Part shown: positions 26,601 through 40,000 of the stretch, piece by piece
How the letters are laid out: each line of letters starts with the position of its first letter
Numbering within the stretch: position 1 is the stretch's first letter
NCBI GenBank assembly: GCA_023053545.1
Contig: JAKZAN010000006.1
Location: 2,671,001-2,735,000, forward strand
DNA from: Lepidurus packardi
Taxonomy: Eukaryota > Arthropoda > Branchiopoda > Notostraca > Triopsidae
Direction: 5' to 3'
DNA: 64,000 nt
Translations under genes and position numbers: made by a program
Notes under the pieces: generated by a model
The model's input: the letters and a program-made list of their open reading frames with translations, nothing else
Told to the model about the DNA's origin: nothing
The model's database searches: none

Positions 26601-28062
26601 TATTTCCGCACAAAATCTTATTTTTAAAGAAAAGCAAGTTGCACGGACAACAAAACTGGACAGAAAGCACGACAAATCCAAAATTTCTCGTTTTCTATTA
26701 CGATTCAATTAAGTGTTTATTATTACAAAGAACGATTGCTGATTAACCAAACAAATTCGGGCAAACCTTCTCGCCCTAAAAGGTCAATACGCTGAGGAAA
26801 AACAGGATACCCTTAGAATGTTTCATTCCAAAGCCTTCTGATTGTGCCTTTAAACCTTACTAAGGGCTCTATAAAGTGATACCCAGAAACACGAACAAAC
26901 TGTTAAGCGAGCGTTAACAGCCTGTATATAAATATCTAAAACGTTCTACTTCTCTTTGTAAGCTTTGGGTTCTCATCAATCGAAGAACACAACTCTAACC
27001 AGACAAAAGTCGCCCAACTCTAAAACGTAAAAGGTACGGTAAACCAGAAGGAACGAGGAAGTTAGGGAGGAAACGACGTCTCTGCCATAACATTCTCTAC
27101 AGCTTCCGAAAGGCAACGGCACAACTTTTTTCCCCAAACTTTATGCGAAAGATTAACGTAGTTTTCTTTAGACAACCACGGAGACGTTTCGAAAGGTATT
27201 CTCTGCAACTTATTTTATGGCAGAATTTTCTAGGGTCTTTCAGTCGAACGAACAGATAACTCGTTAATTATAACTTGCAAAAGAGAAGAAAGGTGTTTCA
27301 TCCTAACCAGAACTTCTTCTTTGCCGCCAGCAGATATATACCCCATCTAACATCTCAACCACTCTCGCAGCTTGTCGTAAAGTTATGAAGCTACAAATCA
27401 AACGTGGATAAGGATCGGGCTTGGCAGTAATATTCTTGTGTGGGCAGTCCTAAAGTTCGGGGTTCAATAGCGCCCTAGTCAGCTACTGTTTTGCATTTGA
27501 AATGAGACATTAAAGAGCAGGAGGTCCCTGTCGTTCTGAACCATGCATAACCTACCGATTAACTTAGGCCAGACACAGGTATAAGAAGATTATTTCCCCT
27601 TTTATAACCCACGAAACTAAAAAAGCAAGAATCGAAAGATAAAGAAATAACACAATAACTATAGCCATTTTGTGTGCTTTCCAGACTGTCCTTTTCATTC
27701 TACCTTCTGGTCAGACTATATAATGAAAAAAAAGTATCTCAAGAAAACCAAAGAGCTAACCAGATGAGTATCTTCTTCGCCGCCGTCATGCATACATATA
27801 AATACAGGAACGCATCAGGTCTGCCTCCAGCACAGACAAGACAAGAGACAAGATGAACTCGTTTCTTCCATTCTCACATGTCCAGAATGTAAAACGAGGC
27901 CCTATAATTCACCTGGCTATTCTGAGCATTCCAAAAGCTCCCCCGCCCTCACCCGAAAAGCACTCAGCTCTTTTCAGATGGATACAGTTTTTTTTTTTTT
28001 TTTTTACTTAACACAAACGCCCCAGGACGAAGTTAGCGATTTATATCTTTTCATTTCCTTTT

Positions 28063-28097
<35 letters not shown>

Positions 28098-31000
28098 CCA
28101 AGGGAAGTCAAATTTTTTTTACGGAAACCAGAAAGTCCAAGTCAAGACGTTTTTTCCCCCCATAACTGACAAACCATTTACAGCACATAGCAGCTCCATG
28201 TTACCCCGTTTAAATGCACGAAAAGGGAGGAAATGGGCGACTCCAAAAAATCCCGAGATTGACTACTTAAAAGTGGCGACCTACGCCACTCTTTAATTCT
28301 TTGTGGTGCTAGTTAGGAACTAAAAATTCAGAAAAGGGGAAAAAATGACAGAGCACAACCGAAGGCCTCGGATAATAATCGCCCTTAGCGAGTTCAATGG
28401 CAATTCCCGTGTTCCGTGACCGAACAGTCTCGGCTACTGCGGCAATAGAATTGCTAACGCCCTTTTCTTGTTGCGGTTCCGACAGTTTTTGTCTTTGGCT
28501 TTTATCTATAAAAGCCATTCTCAGTATTTTTTTTATTTTCCCCTGCCGACTCCTTAAATCTCGAGCTCACAAACTCTTCCATCACGCAAACCGCAAAGTG
28601 CCAAGTGCGCACGATTATTTTCAATTTTTCCCCTCTCCTCTTTAAAAACAATAATTCTTCAGGCATTAAGGCTCCCGTATACCGTAGCTTATTGATGATA
28701 AAGAGTTATAGATGGCACTGATGTTTGTTATTGTTTTGCGAAAGCCTTGCGTAAGAAAGTAAGAAAAGACATAGATAGCTAATTGCAGGCAAAGTTTCTT
28801 AGCTTGTTTTGCTTCTTAAAAGTACAATTTATCACCATAGATTTATCACCGTTTTAAAGCAATCTAAAACAAAAGTTTTCTTTTGTTAGTAGCTAGTGCA
28901 CAACTAAAGGACATATTTTTAGGTAAGACATTTCTCATAGTTGTAAACTTCACTTGCACTATTGTTAATTAATACTCATTGGAAGAAAATGTACTTTGGT
29001 TATGCACTACCTGTTAACAAGCTCAAGCTTACTGTCAAAGAATTTTTTCATAACTCGTCTTTCTCAAAAAATTGTTCCGAAATTCCGCATGTTAACCGCC
29101 TCTACAGAGCTAAGGTGTACGGAAGCCTTAATGTTACCACAGCTTAGGCACAAGCTGCTTTCTGTTTTCTTCGGGGGAACTCCTTGAAAGCAAGATTGGA
29201 AAACTCCATAGGTCAAATAAACCTGTATGGGTTCGGTTTGATAAGCAAATTCCAATTTCTCCGCCACCGCAGGAATGCACGCCAGTAAAACTTAACTATC
29301 CCCGCCGAATTTAGGACCCCCTTTCTAAGTTTTTACAAAATAAAAGGACAAGTCCAGAGCGGGAACTGCTGGGATAATGCTTTTGTGGGTATTAAAGCCA
29401 ATCGAAAGCAATCAGTCATTGAAGGGTTCTGCGGGGGGAAAGAAAAACATATTGCCAACTGTGTTTCAATCGGTTCCATCGGCAGGAGGGGTCGGCACGG
29501 GGTCTCTAACAAGAAAGAATCTGGCGCTGGGGGTGAGAGGATGACATGTAAATCAGCGCTTCTTATGCTTACTCCAAGTCGAAATAGCTATAAAGCCACA
29601 CGTTCATTGTTGCATTCTTCTGCGGTATTCCATCGGTTCTCTGCAATACTCGGAACCAACCCAGAAAAATTCCTTGGCCTTCTTCTATGCTTTTTGTAAA
29701 CCACTTTATGTTTTCTCCTCCTAACATCTCCCAAGTCGTACTTATCCTTGTCCTTTTTTCTTGGGGGAGGGGGGGCTGGAGGGGGAGACGCATAGACTCT
29801 ACTGAAGGCCTCAACAGATTGAAAAATATGAAGGAAAATCATAAAAAGAGATCTTACATCCCCCCCTCCCCCGACAAAAAACGTGGATGTTCCACAGGCG
29901 TGAAATTGAAACTATGTCCTTATAGCAGGACACCATATAGTGTGGGGGCGTTAACATGGGCATGGAATGGAATGAAGAATGATAGCTTGGGGGTTGGAGC
30001 GGACAACGCGAAAATGAAGGGTGTCGCAGTGTGATATTATGGTTCAAAATTTTTTTGGGATAAACTATAATGCGCTAAGGTTTTTGTCGCAAATTCCCCA
30101 ACGATTTCACTGTCAACTTTTTTTGACAAATGCACCGCGGTATATACAGCAGGAAAGATCCGCTAGTTACCAATTTAAAGTCTCGTTCAAAGTAATAACA
30201 ACAGCGAATGCTAATGGCTCTGAAACGGAAATAGTGGAACGGCACATACTTCAAACCGACCCATTTTTAGCTGAAATTCTTTTCTGGATAATAACACCAC
30301 AGAAAAAAGACGACCGCTAAATAAGTTTGCTGGACTCCTGTGGCGCTAAAACTATTCTGGGTCAGTCAATATAGCGTTATATAGATCTGAGGTTTGGCGG
30401 CTCGTTTCTGAGTCAATCGGTACGGCGATGAAGATACTTTACCCTGCGATTACCTCATACAAAATGTATTGTCTAACGCACAAGAGGACGAAATAACCAT
30501 ACTTCGCTCTCAATCTTGCTGTCTACTTCAACGTTAACAAATTACAAACCATGAAGAAAAATCACCATAATAAAGACTCGAATTATGTTGCCCGGGCCTT
30601 TTTTTTACTCGTTCCTCCCCATTTTCCCCGGTCTAAAACCCCCGAAATGCTCATGCGTGCCACAAAAAAAAGGTATCTCTTGCTACGCACTCCTTACGCA
30701 AGAGGGGCTTATATCGATATACCCCAAGTCTCCCGGATACATAGATCTGCTCTAGGGCCCTTTTTACATCCTTAGAAATAATATCCCTCCCAGCAGCAGC
30801 TAAACACCAAAACGTGGGCTTGTTTATTGGTAACCAGAGACACTTTGCGTTTTAACAAAGAAAGCTCCACAGCCCACCCGCCCATGTGTCAGCCACAAGC
30901 TAATCCCCTTTTTCCAAAAAAACGGAATAAAAAGTAATGCTTTTACACCAGAGCACTTTTTCAAATTACCTGGCAATCGTGACGGAGAACACTGTTCTGC

Positions 31001-34000
31001 CCTAATCATACTGCGCCTTCAGATTATACTCAACAATAAAGAGAAACATAATAGCAACGTTCGCCGTAGTTTAAGTAAACGCATCAATCCCCCAATGTAC
31101 TGACTTGTTTTAAAAAATACGGCAAGAAAAGGAATCGAACTTATACATACTCAATTCAATAAGGCACGTGTGCTCTTTTCGAGTAACTGAAGGATGTCGA
31201 GAAAGAGGCAGCACGTTTTGGGATGTGATGTCAAGTTCGGAAAATGGTGCCATTAGGGAAACGAGACGAAGAATAAAATTGGGAGCGGATTTAGATACAA
31301 TAAAAACGAAAGATACAAAATCATGGTAAGTCTCTGTATTCGTCCGCGAGAGTAATGACTCCCAAGAAAGTTATTCCGATTATCCGTTTACCATTGCTAG
31401 TGATACTTGAAAGGTAAGACTGAACTTCATTACGAAGTAAAGACGGTATATACCAATACCACAAGGACAAGTCCAACTATAGCACTAAGGAAAACAATCC
31501 TAAACATTAAGTGCTAAAGTATATCGAGTAAAGTACAAGCCTTATCCAATAACACCCAGCGACCTCGACAAAAAGATAACAATCTAGCAGGACGAGGAAA
31601 AGCAAAGGTTAGCGAGTATTTTTGCTACTATTACGGAGAGTATTACCTTCGCAGAAACAGAAATCGCTTCAATAAAGCAGAAAGTTGTTTACTTTACCGA
31701 AATTTCTCTCTCGTCTCTTAGACGAAATACACTTCGTATATAAAGGGGGGCAAAAAAGCTTTGCAATTCGGGAACTCATTTGCCATTCCAGCTTTATCAG
31801 AAAATACACCGATCGTTTAAGCTTTCCTGTTTTTCAGCATGGGAGTTTCCAAAGCTTAAAGGTAAGTTGCAAGTAATGGGTAGACTTTATACTCAACATC
31901 AGGTCAAACCCTCTCACCCCTTGAATGTGTCTAATTCCTCCCCACAAAGGGACTGACACCGTTTCAAGCTTACTGGAAACTGTGAGCTACCACATCTCAG
32001 ATTGCAATCCACCTTCGCTCAAGTGCAAACCAAAGACAAGAACAGAAACATGCCAATGAATATAATACGCAAGTTTGTGCTAATGGGTTCATTCTCAATG
32101 CATTCACTTTAATGGAAGGCTTCCTAGCCGGGCTGTTGAAAGGATTCATTAGTCTTTGCTATGCTCCAGTGTCAGCGTTCCGGAAGACCTGTCCCCACCT
32201 CTCTGCTCGCCATCATGGGCTCACACATGAAACTCCGACCAAGCAAACTTCCAATTTGCAAACAAAGTTTTCGCTATAGTTGCTGGAAAGGAAGCTTCAC
32301 ATCATCATCCTTCAATTCACCTGTCGCTTAACTACCAATTGCATAACATGAATATCTTCTTGCATCAAACCCTCTGACGCTTACACTTCAATAGGTTATT
32401 TTCTTCAAATTAATTTATTTTTATAGTTTATGTATTTTTGCTCATGGCAAAAAAAGAGCTGACTACCTCACCTATCCGAAGAGGCTACAAAAGAACATGA
32501 CAAGATCATCTGGGGGTTTATCGCCACGACTATTAATTAACGCAGCAAATTTCATTTCCTGGGTCTTCCAGGGAACCAAAAATTGTAGAGCCCCATGATT
32601 GTTCTTTCTCTGAATTCAACTTCGTGTTGGTTTGCCCAGTCACGGTACTTTTTCAATAGAGGCAATAAGCAAAACCGCCTACGCCCTTCCGTAGCACCTG
32701 GCAGTTCTTTCGCTTTCTCCTTCTATCTACCGGCACGCTCGCTGCGTTTTTGGCTGTCTACTTCCATCATCCTCTTGAAGCAAGTAACGCTCTAGTGACC
32801 ATTACTATCCACATACGACCTAGACGTAGTACGTATATACCCCCGCCGTTATAGGCTGAGAATAGAAACAACTGATCCTTAACACTTATTTTCCTTCGTT
32901 TACTTGTCATCTGTTGCTTGGGGTCTTAACTCCGGAATAAGAACTCGTCTCAAGCAAGTGAAGGCTCTAATAAGGCCTATGTCTTCCGCAGCAAGTCCAA
33001 CAGCAGCTTTTCCTATTCTTGCAGCCTCATGAAAAACATTTTATCGCTGCGTTTTTACAACCTCTTTCGGTGCATCCAACGGGAAGTATAAAGCTGAACG
33101 CAAGACGGAGAAGGTTTTTCGTTTGTGCTTCATATCACTTTCATGCACCACACCGAAGGTTCTTGACAAGCTCTCATCTTCCTTGAGGAGATAATAGCAC
33201 ATAAAACGCAAGGCGCTGGTACCAAGATAAGGCAACAAAATTCAAGTTTTAGTGCGGTTTTTCCTTACATACGCAGCTAGCTTAATTTAACGCAAACTTG
33301 AAAGTTTAACGGAACATACAACAGACGCAGAAACGCAGAAAACCACAGCAACCAAGTGTTAGGATTCTTTTGTAATCCATTTCGCTCCATTTCGCAAAAA
33401 AACGATCTTAATTCTATTAGTAAATGATATCAATGTCTGTAAGAAGTTGGACGCTTCTGGCCTCCAACTTCTTATAAACATTGGTATCATTTCTATGCCA
33501 ATAGTCAGCAGAGCACGAGCATTTTTCTAGTCAATTCACTAGATTTGCGGCCAAACCTTTGACAAAAATTGGGCAAGAGGAAAGGAAACGGAAGACATAA
33601 GAGACAACCATTTTCAATGAAGACCTTTGAATACGATTCTCGAATGCCTTATGGTGTGTCAGGCATGCTTGGGATGTTCTCCTTTATTATATAAAACCTC
33701 AACGAGAAATCGGTCCTGGGGAAAAGTTGGGTACATACATACCGGATTTTCCGGCAGCCTTACTCGGCCCTATAGCATCGTTCAGGCCGCCTCGAGTCTC
33801 TTCTTCGATTTCAAAGAAACCTATAAGCATGAAGATGCACCAGCCAAATAACTTCCTGTGCCCTTTTTTTTTACCCATTCCGTCTAAGATTTCTCATTTT
33901 TTTGTGCGTTCTTCTCGGAAATGCCGACGTTGTATACACATAACTTTGCAGAGTCGTCTGCGTCATCAGTGAGCATACAATCTTGAATATGGACAAGTAG

Positions 34001-37000
34001 CTTTTTACTATTGGAATTCGCTACAACTTTTGAAACTATGTCTTGGAAAAAGCAATCAGGTGCAAAGACTAGGAGAGAATAAGTTTCGCTGCTGGTTGTA
34101 GCGCAGTTATAGAACCACGACTAGGTTGCATCATAATAACACAGTACGAAGCAACATAAAAACCAAACGCATGTTTGGATGGGAAAAAAATAACAGTGAT
34201 GATACTTCTGTTCTACCACGACTGGAACAAGAATGCAAAACAATAAAGTAACTAAAAACGATCGCTAACAAAAACTGTTGTCATCGCCTTTTTTCCATGC
34301 ATGTTATTTTATTGTTTTGGGACGAATAGGGCACTTGTAGCGAAGGTTTATGTCGCAGCATGCCAGGAAGTGCTTTTTCGGACAGTATAATATGGTCCTA
34401 ATTGCTTTCTGTCTAGTTGGAGGAAGTTAAGCCTAATTTCTACTTAGACATAAGGTAGCAACTCAGGTACTGAGGTAAGACACGTAAGTTACTGTAGCGT
34501 GAGACGACAGCAACAATGAAAGGATTTAAGGCCCGCGGATACCTTAGCTATGCACAAGCATTTAGCATGGGAAGTTAGCTCGGTATAGATGAAATTCGGA
34601 ACAATTTTCCTGCTGGTTACATATTATGAGAAAAAATGTTAAAAGTAAAGTTGAGCACAGCAGCAGTTAATAGAGTTATAATAGAGAAATCTAGGTCTCC
34701 TTTTCCAATGTGTAATAAATTAGCAATATGCAGATTATCTGTAACTAACGGAAATTCATTCGCAACTAACACAAAATAAGCAGACGGAACAAAATACCTT
34801 TGATTCCATTCCACAATGGAAAAAGACGCCCACATTGCATGTAGAAAGACACTAGTGCTAAAATAAGTCTTGTTAAGATTATTGCGGACTTTAGCATGCT
34901 TACCGCCAATTCCAGGCTATGTCGTGCAATTACCATTCTTCACAGCTAAACACAGGGAGAGCTAAACGAGCTTATTCTATTCAAGCCTAATCTTGTTTGA
35001 AGCTACTTTTTAACTGAGTGTGACACGAATTCTCAAAACACTTTGAATACTTTAACGTAACAAACAACAATAGTCTGAATTTGAATCGAATTTCTCATTT
35101 TTAATGTCTCGATTTGCGTTAAAACCGGAATCGGTTATTTATAATCAAACGCTTAGCAAGTTAGTTAAGTTGCCGTCACACGCCGCTAACCAATTTGTTA
35201 ATTAAGTTAAAACCCTTTTGGTCTTGTCTTTTTTTACACTTTACATCGGCCTTTCAGGCAAATAACCAACGCTAAATGAATACGGAACGTTAACAGTGAA
35301 AGAATATAGTACTTGTCATATGTGACAACAACACTTTCACGTCCGTCCACCCATGTACCGCTCCAATAAAGCTGAGGAGATTTGCAGGGATGTCAGAAAA
35401 GATAGCCATCGGAAAACAGTAGTATTTTTCCTTCCCCTTCTTTATTGATTCGGGCCCCGGATCCAAACCGACCAAGAGCCGCATAATTCAATAAAAAAAA
35501 AACTCTAGACTGACATATTTAGAAAACTACCGGCAGTCGTCCAGCACTTTCAAGTTCTTTTTTTTTAAAGGAGCCATTCAACTCGATAGTTCAAACGAAA
35601 TAATAAAAAATAGTATAACCTGAAAAATAAGGAAGCATAGAACAAAGGAACTGCCCATCCATGTAGTCGACACAAGTAAAACAGAAATCTTAAGAAAAAC
35701 CGTTAGCTGTTCTACTGTTCCAGTTTAGGCCGGACATGCGTTAATAAACGGCCAACGTATGAACATTCGAACTTAAGCATCTTAACGACTAGCAACCATT
35801 AAACCCCCCAGAAAATTACGGTTCCATTTCCCTTCTCTTCCTGTCGTCTCCCTGCACATCAAACAGGTGAAAAGCCACATGCATAGTCTGCGATAAAATC
35901 AAGCTACTTTTGCACACTTGGTCTAATCAAATAGCTAATCTTTCCTTACTATCAATCGTCACGCCTCTTTAAATTTACCTTTTTTTCTTTAAAAAATGCG
36001 GTCTATTGCGCAAGGGATAGAAGGCTTCCAAATGTTTTCACTCTTTTATCTTCTTAACTTAGAGAACTTTATGTTTTTCTCTTTCTTTCTCTCTTTCTCT
36101 GGTGTATTACTTCGGGACTACGCCAGCCTGCCCATAACAATAATACATTGTACTCTATGCACCCTCTTCCGGCCCCATAGAACAGTGGTTCTAAGACTCC
36201 ACAACAAGCCTAAAAAAGCCTGTATTAGCCTCTTTGCTCGTATATAACGCTTAAGATTTCCAGTGGGATGGTGCGTAGTCTTATATTTATGCAGCTGCCA
36301 AAAGGGTAGCCGCACTTAAACTGCACTGTAAAGCGAAAGTTGTGTTTTTTCACTCCCTCGCCCTATATGATTTCTGCGTCCCCGTAGTTTCACCACCTCG
36401 AGGCTCAAATCACTTTCCGCTCGCTCAGATACGGAAAAACGCATCCTCCTCAGCTATTCAAAAAGCCTCATCTTTTTACGCCCTATTCACCGGAAATCGT
36501 AAGAAAAACCAGGGATACTAAGAACAGATTCCTCGCCGAGGATCTTTGATTTCCCCCATCCTTCATTCTTATTTTTTTTTACAAGGAAAATAACTAGAAA
36601 ATTACAGTTTTTGTCTTGCTCTTTTCAAAGAAAGGTCATCTAAGCCATGCCAATAAAAAAAAATTCGAACACAAAATCTTCAAAGACTTTCCAAATTGTC
36701 CGTTTGCCAGCAAGCCGTCCGCCTCCTAGCTCTGTACGCATATACGCCCAACAAAAGCAGTTGTTCTATATCCCCCCGCCCAGCCAATTTATGATTCCGA
36801 AGGTTCTAGGACAGATTCAAATTTGGTCCTCAAAAAGATGAAAGATGTCCCAGAACACGTTGAGCCCCTAAAAAAATTGGACATCTTTAAGAACGCATGT
36901 AAAAAAAGGAAAGAGAATGAGGAACAACGAAAGGACGCGGCGAAAAGGAACGCTGCTTATTCATAAAGTATCGAGGCGCTGCCATAAATAACGTTTGTTT

Positions 37001-40000
37001 GGCGAAGCCTGGCGTGAAGGTACACAGCCCTGGGCCTTAAAACAACAAAAAAAAAGGAAGAAAAAATGTTAAGGAGACGATAGAAGCAATCAACTTCAAG
37101 AATAGTGATGGACAGGTGTGTTACGTGTTTGTGGCAGTCAGGTGTTTGCCGGCAACACCTTTTACGACCACCAGTCATCAATACATACCCCAGCCTCCTT
37201 GTACCCTCGTAATCATAAAACTCTATGGCTCTTTTGGCCGACTGCTGCAACTTAAATAACATTTCAGCAGGATTCCAATTTTTTTGGGTGTTTTACTTTC
37301 CCGCTATACGAGCATTCTTGGTTACTGCCTAAAGCATTCCACTTAGACCTCCACAAATGAAATATCTTACTGGTATTGCTACATCGCACAGGCGATCCAG
37401 AAAAAGAGGCCTCTTTTCCTCGGTCAAGCACAAACTAACTGACCGAAGCTCGAGCCTTTAGGATTGCTGCCAAAGCACCAAACGAAAACACTCTCGAATC
37501 TCGCTATTCGAAAAATTAGGGACCGTACTTCCGTTAGCAATTGTGCTAGAAAAATCCTAAAGTATATACCAACCCGTTGATGTAAACCTCGCAGGTCTAT
37601 ACGGCACTCCAATGGAGGCAATATTTTTGCCACCAACTTTGAAAGGAAACGATTTACTACTTCCAGGTGTGCAGGTAATACACGTCCAGTTTTTGCGTAT
37701 ATTTATACTTTCTTGTTATAGGTTTAGACTTCGCGCCTATACCGTAGCCCGCAATTCTATCCCCGTGAACTTGTTATAAGTTAAAAGGTTTGGGGAAAAA
37801 AAAGGATAGACACATAACAGAACTTTTGTGAGCGAACTACAAAAGAGAACGAGCTGCCAGTTTTGCAGCTCCAGCGGAAACGATCCATCTTATACGACCG
37901 CGCTTTGGACAGGTTCTTTATTATCCTTCAACAAGCTACGGTTTCTGCAAGGATTTTCTTGTTCTATTCTGAAGCTGCACGGTTATTGTTCTCGCTTTTT
38001 TGCCTTTTTTGTTTTAATTTTTCCTATAGAGTCCGTTATGGCTCTTGCATGCTGACCTCGGCACGCCAATTGTTTCTTATCTGCAAACCCCAACAACTAA
38101 TCACTTCATAAGTATAGCTACATAGCTCCAGGCCTGCCAGTGGTACTAATATCTTGCCACAAAAAAAAAACAACAACAAAAAACCTTCCCAACTTTCCCG
38201 CACGAGACCTGGATTTCCGTTTTCGTTTAACTATCGTTTACATTGAACAGATTCAGTAAATTTACAAGAAACATAGACTTTAATAGTGTTAGACTATGTT
38301 TATTTCTAATATTTAAAAGTGTCGACAGTGCATTACTCAAAGATCTGTTTTTAGCCTGCAATATTAGAAGTCCGTCGTAAATGCAACATTTTTTACTGCC
38401 GTAAAATATACCTTGTTATGGAAATTGTTTGCAATGTAGATTTTCCCGCTTGAGTTTATATTTGAACAAGCCAAATAGTATACATTTTCTATACAGAAGT
38501 GCGCTAAATTCTTGGAGCAGAAAAATTCCAAACTCGCAGGAAATGTAGAAAACTTTCGATTTTTTAAGAGAAAATGCAAGAAATCCTTTGAACATTTTAG
38601 AAGAGATGAGAGTAATGGATGCTAAAAAAAAAAAGTCCTACGAACATATTTTTTCTACATTTGACGCCAGCATGATATCCAAGGAAGAAGATGTTATGTA
38701 CGCTTAAAGGGTGTTAGGTAAGAGAAAAAAATTAGGAAAAAAAGCGGACTGGGGAACGTTGCTAGGATTTTCTCCGGGACTTTACTACACATAACCGGTG
38801 ACTATACACAAGCCAGCCTAAAGCATAGCTAAAATGCTTATAGGCTTGGCTCTGTCATATCAGTTCCTTTGGCCAAAAGCAGATATAAAAAATTAGGACT
38901 TTCCCCCATTTTTTCCTTCGCTATACGTGTGCTCTTACAGGCAGATGGCTTTTCATAGGCAAACTCGGGTGGACAAAAAAGTCCATTACTCTTTATGCAG
39001 TTCAGTGTAATGGCCTGCGTTTCTCCCCGCATCAGAGCCAAAAAAAAAATGCAATAATCTTCCTAAGTACAGGAGTACTACTATACTCCCAGAGCCACGC
39101 TGCTGCAAAAGCTTACAAAGAAAAGAGGGGAAAAAATCCATATAATATAGCATCCTATTCGGTATAATGAAAGAATGATGGATTTTTCGTGTGGCAATAC
39201 AGAATGTAAAGGTGAAATTCCTCAATACGACTCTGGCCCAATAAACTCTAAGAGTTAGCAACGTAAAAGTTGTGTCCCTTTCACCCACTGTTCTCCGAAT
39301 AACCCAGATAATTACATACAGGCAATGACGTCACCTTGAATCCAAGGAGCTCTCCATTCTCGATCCACGGAACAGTGACGACGTTGCCCAGGCTTGCCCC
39401 TTCTACAAAATTCAGCTCTGTAAATACGACCCTTCTGCTAATTGCTTGTTTTACCTGCTTCTTCGTCTCAGGTCCAAGTAAATTAGACCCAAACTATCTA
39501 GTTGTAGAAGCCTACAAACGATACGGAAAGTTGTCTTTTATAGAGTTAAAGCCTACTTTTAGAGATAGCAAGCATGAAATAGGTCTTTGAACAACGACCT
39601 AGGCATAGCAAGTTTTGCATCACAAGATCAAATCTACAAGATTTCTGGCTGCTCACGAGAACCCAAAGGCGACTTAAACTCAACCATGACGTCACACACT
39701 GGATAAGCTTAAGCTATTGCATGTTGCGATGGGGCAACAATGAATAATTGATTTCCGGCTAAATGATTCACATAAACCACAGACAAAGTTGCTGTAATTA
39801 TTTAAAACGTCCCTGTGTTTTACGCAATACAAGAACGGTAATTATAGTATAAGGGTACCATTTTCCATGACGCAGTAGGTAAACTATAATGAAAAGCTCA
39901 AGTGCAACTCCCCTATATGCAGCAGTTCACTCTTAATGACTCTAAGCGACGATGTATTAGATGAGTCCCCCCTTGTATTTTTGTAAAGAAAATTAGATGT

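Noticed and set aside
27430..27480. GGGGTTCAATAGC resembling a tRNA T arm
   Set aside because: The 3' half of the B box does not match and no cloverleaf can be built around it.
30377..30393. 17-base sequence repeated exactly at 52117-52133, next to the C23 run
   Set aside because: One exact 17-mer repeat in 64 kb of AT-rich DNA is not surprising, and the match does not extend by even one base on either side.
31120..31215. Minus-strand AGTTCGATTCC resembling a tRNA B box, followed by CTTGCC
   Set aside because: No matching 5' acceptor strand, D arm or A box occurs 50-75 bases upstream, and the T stem pairs poorly.
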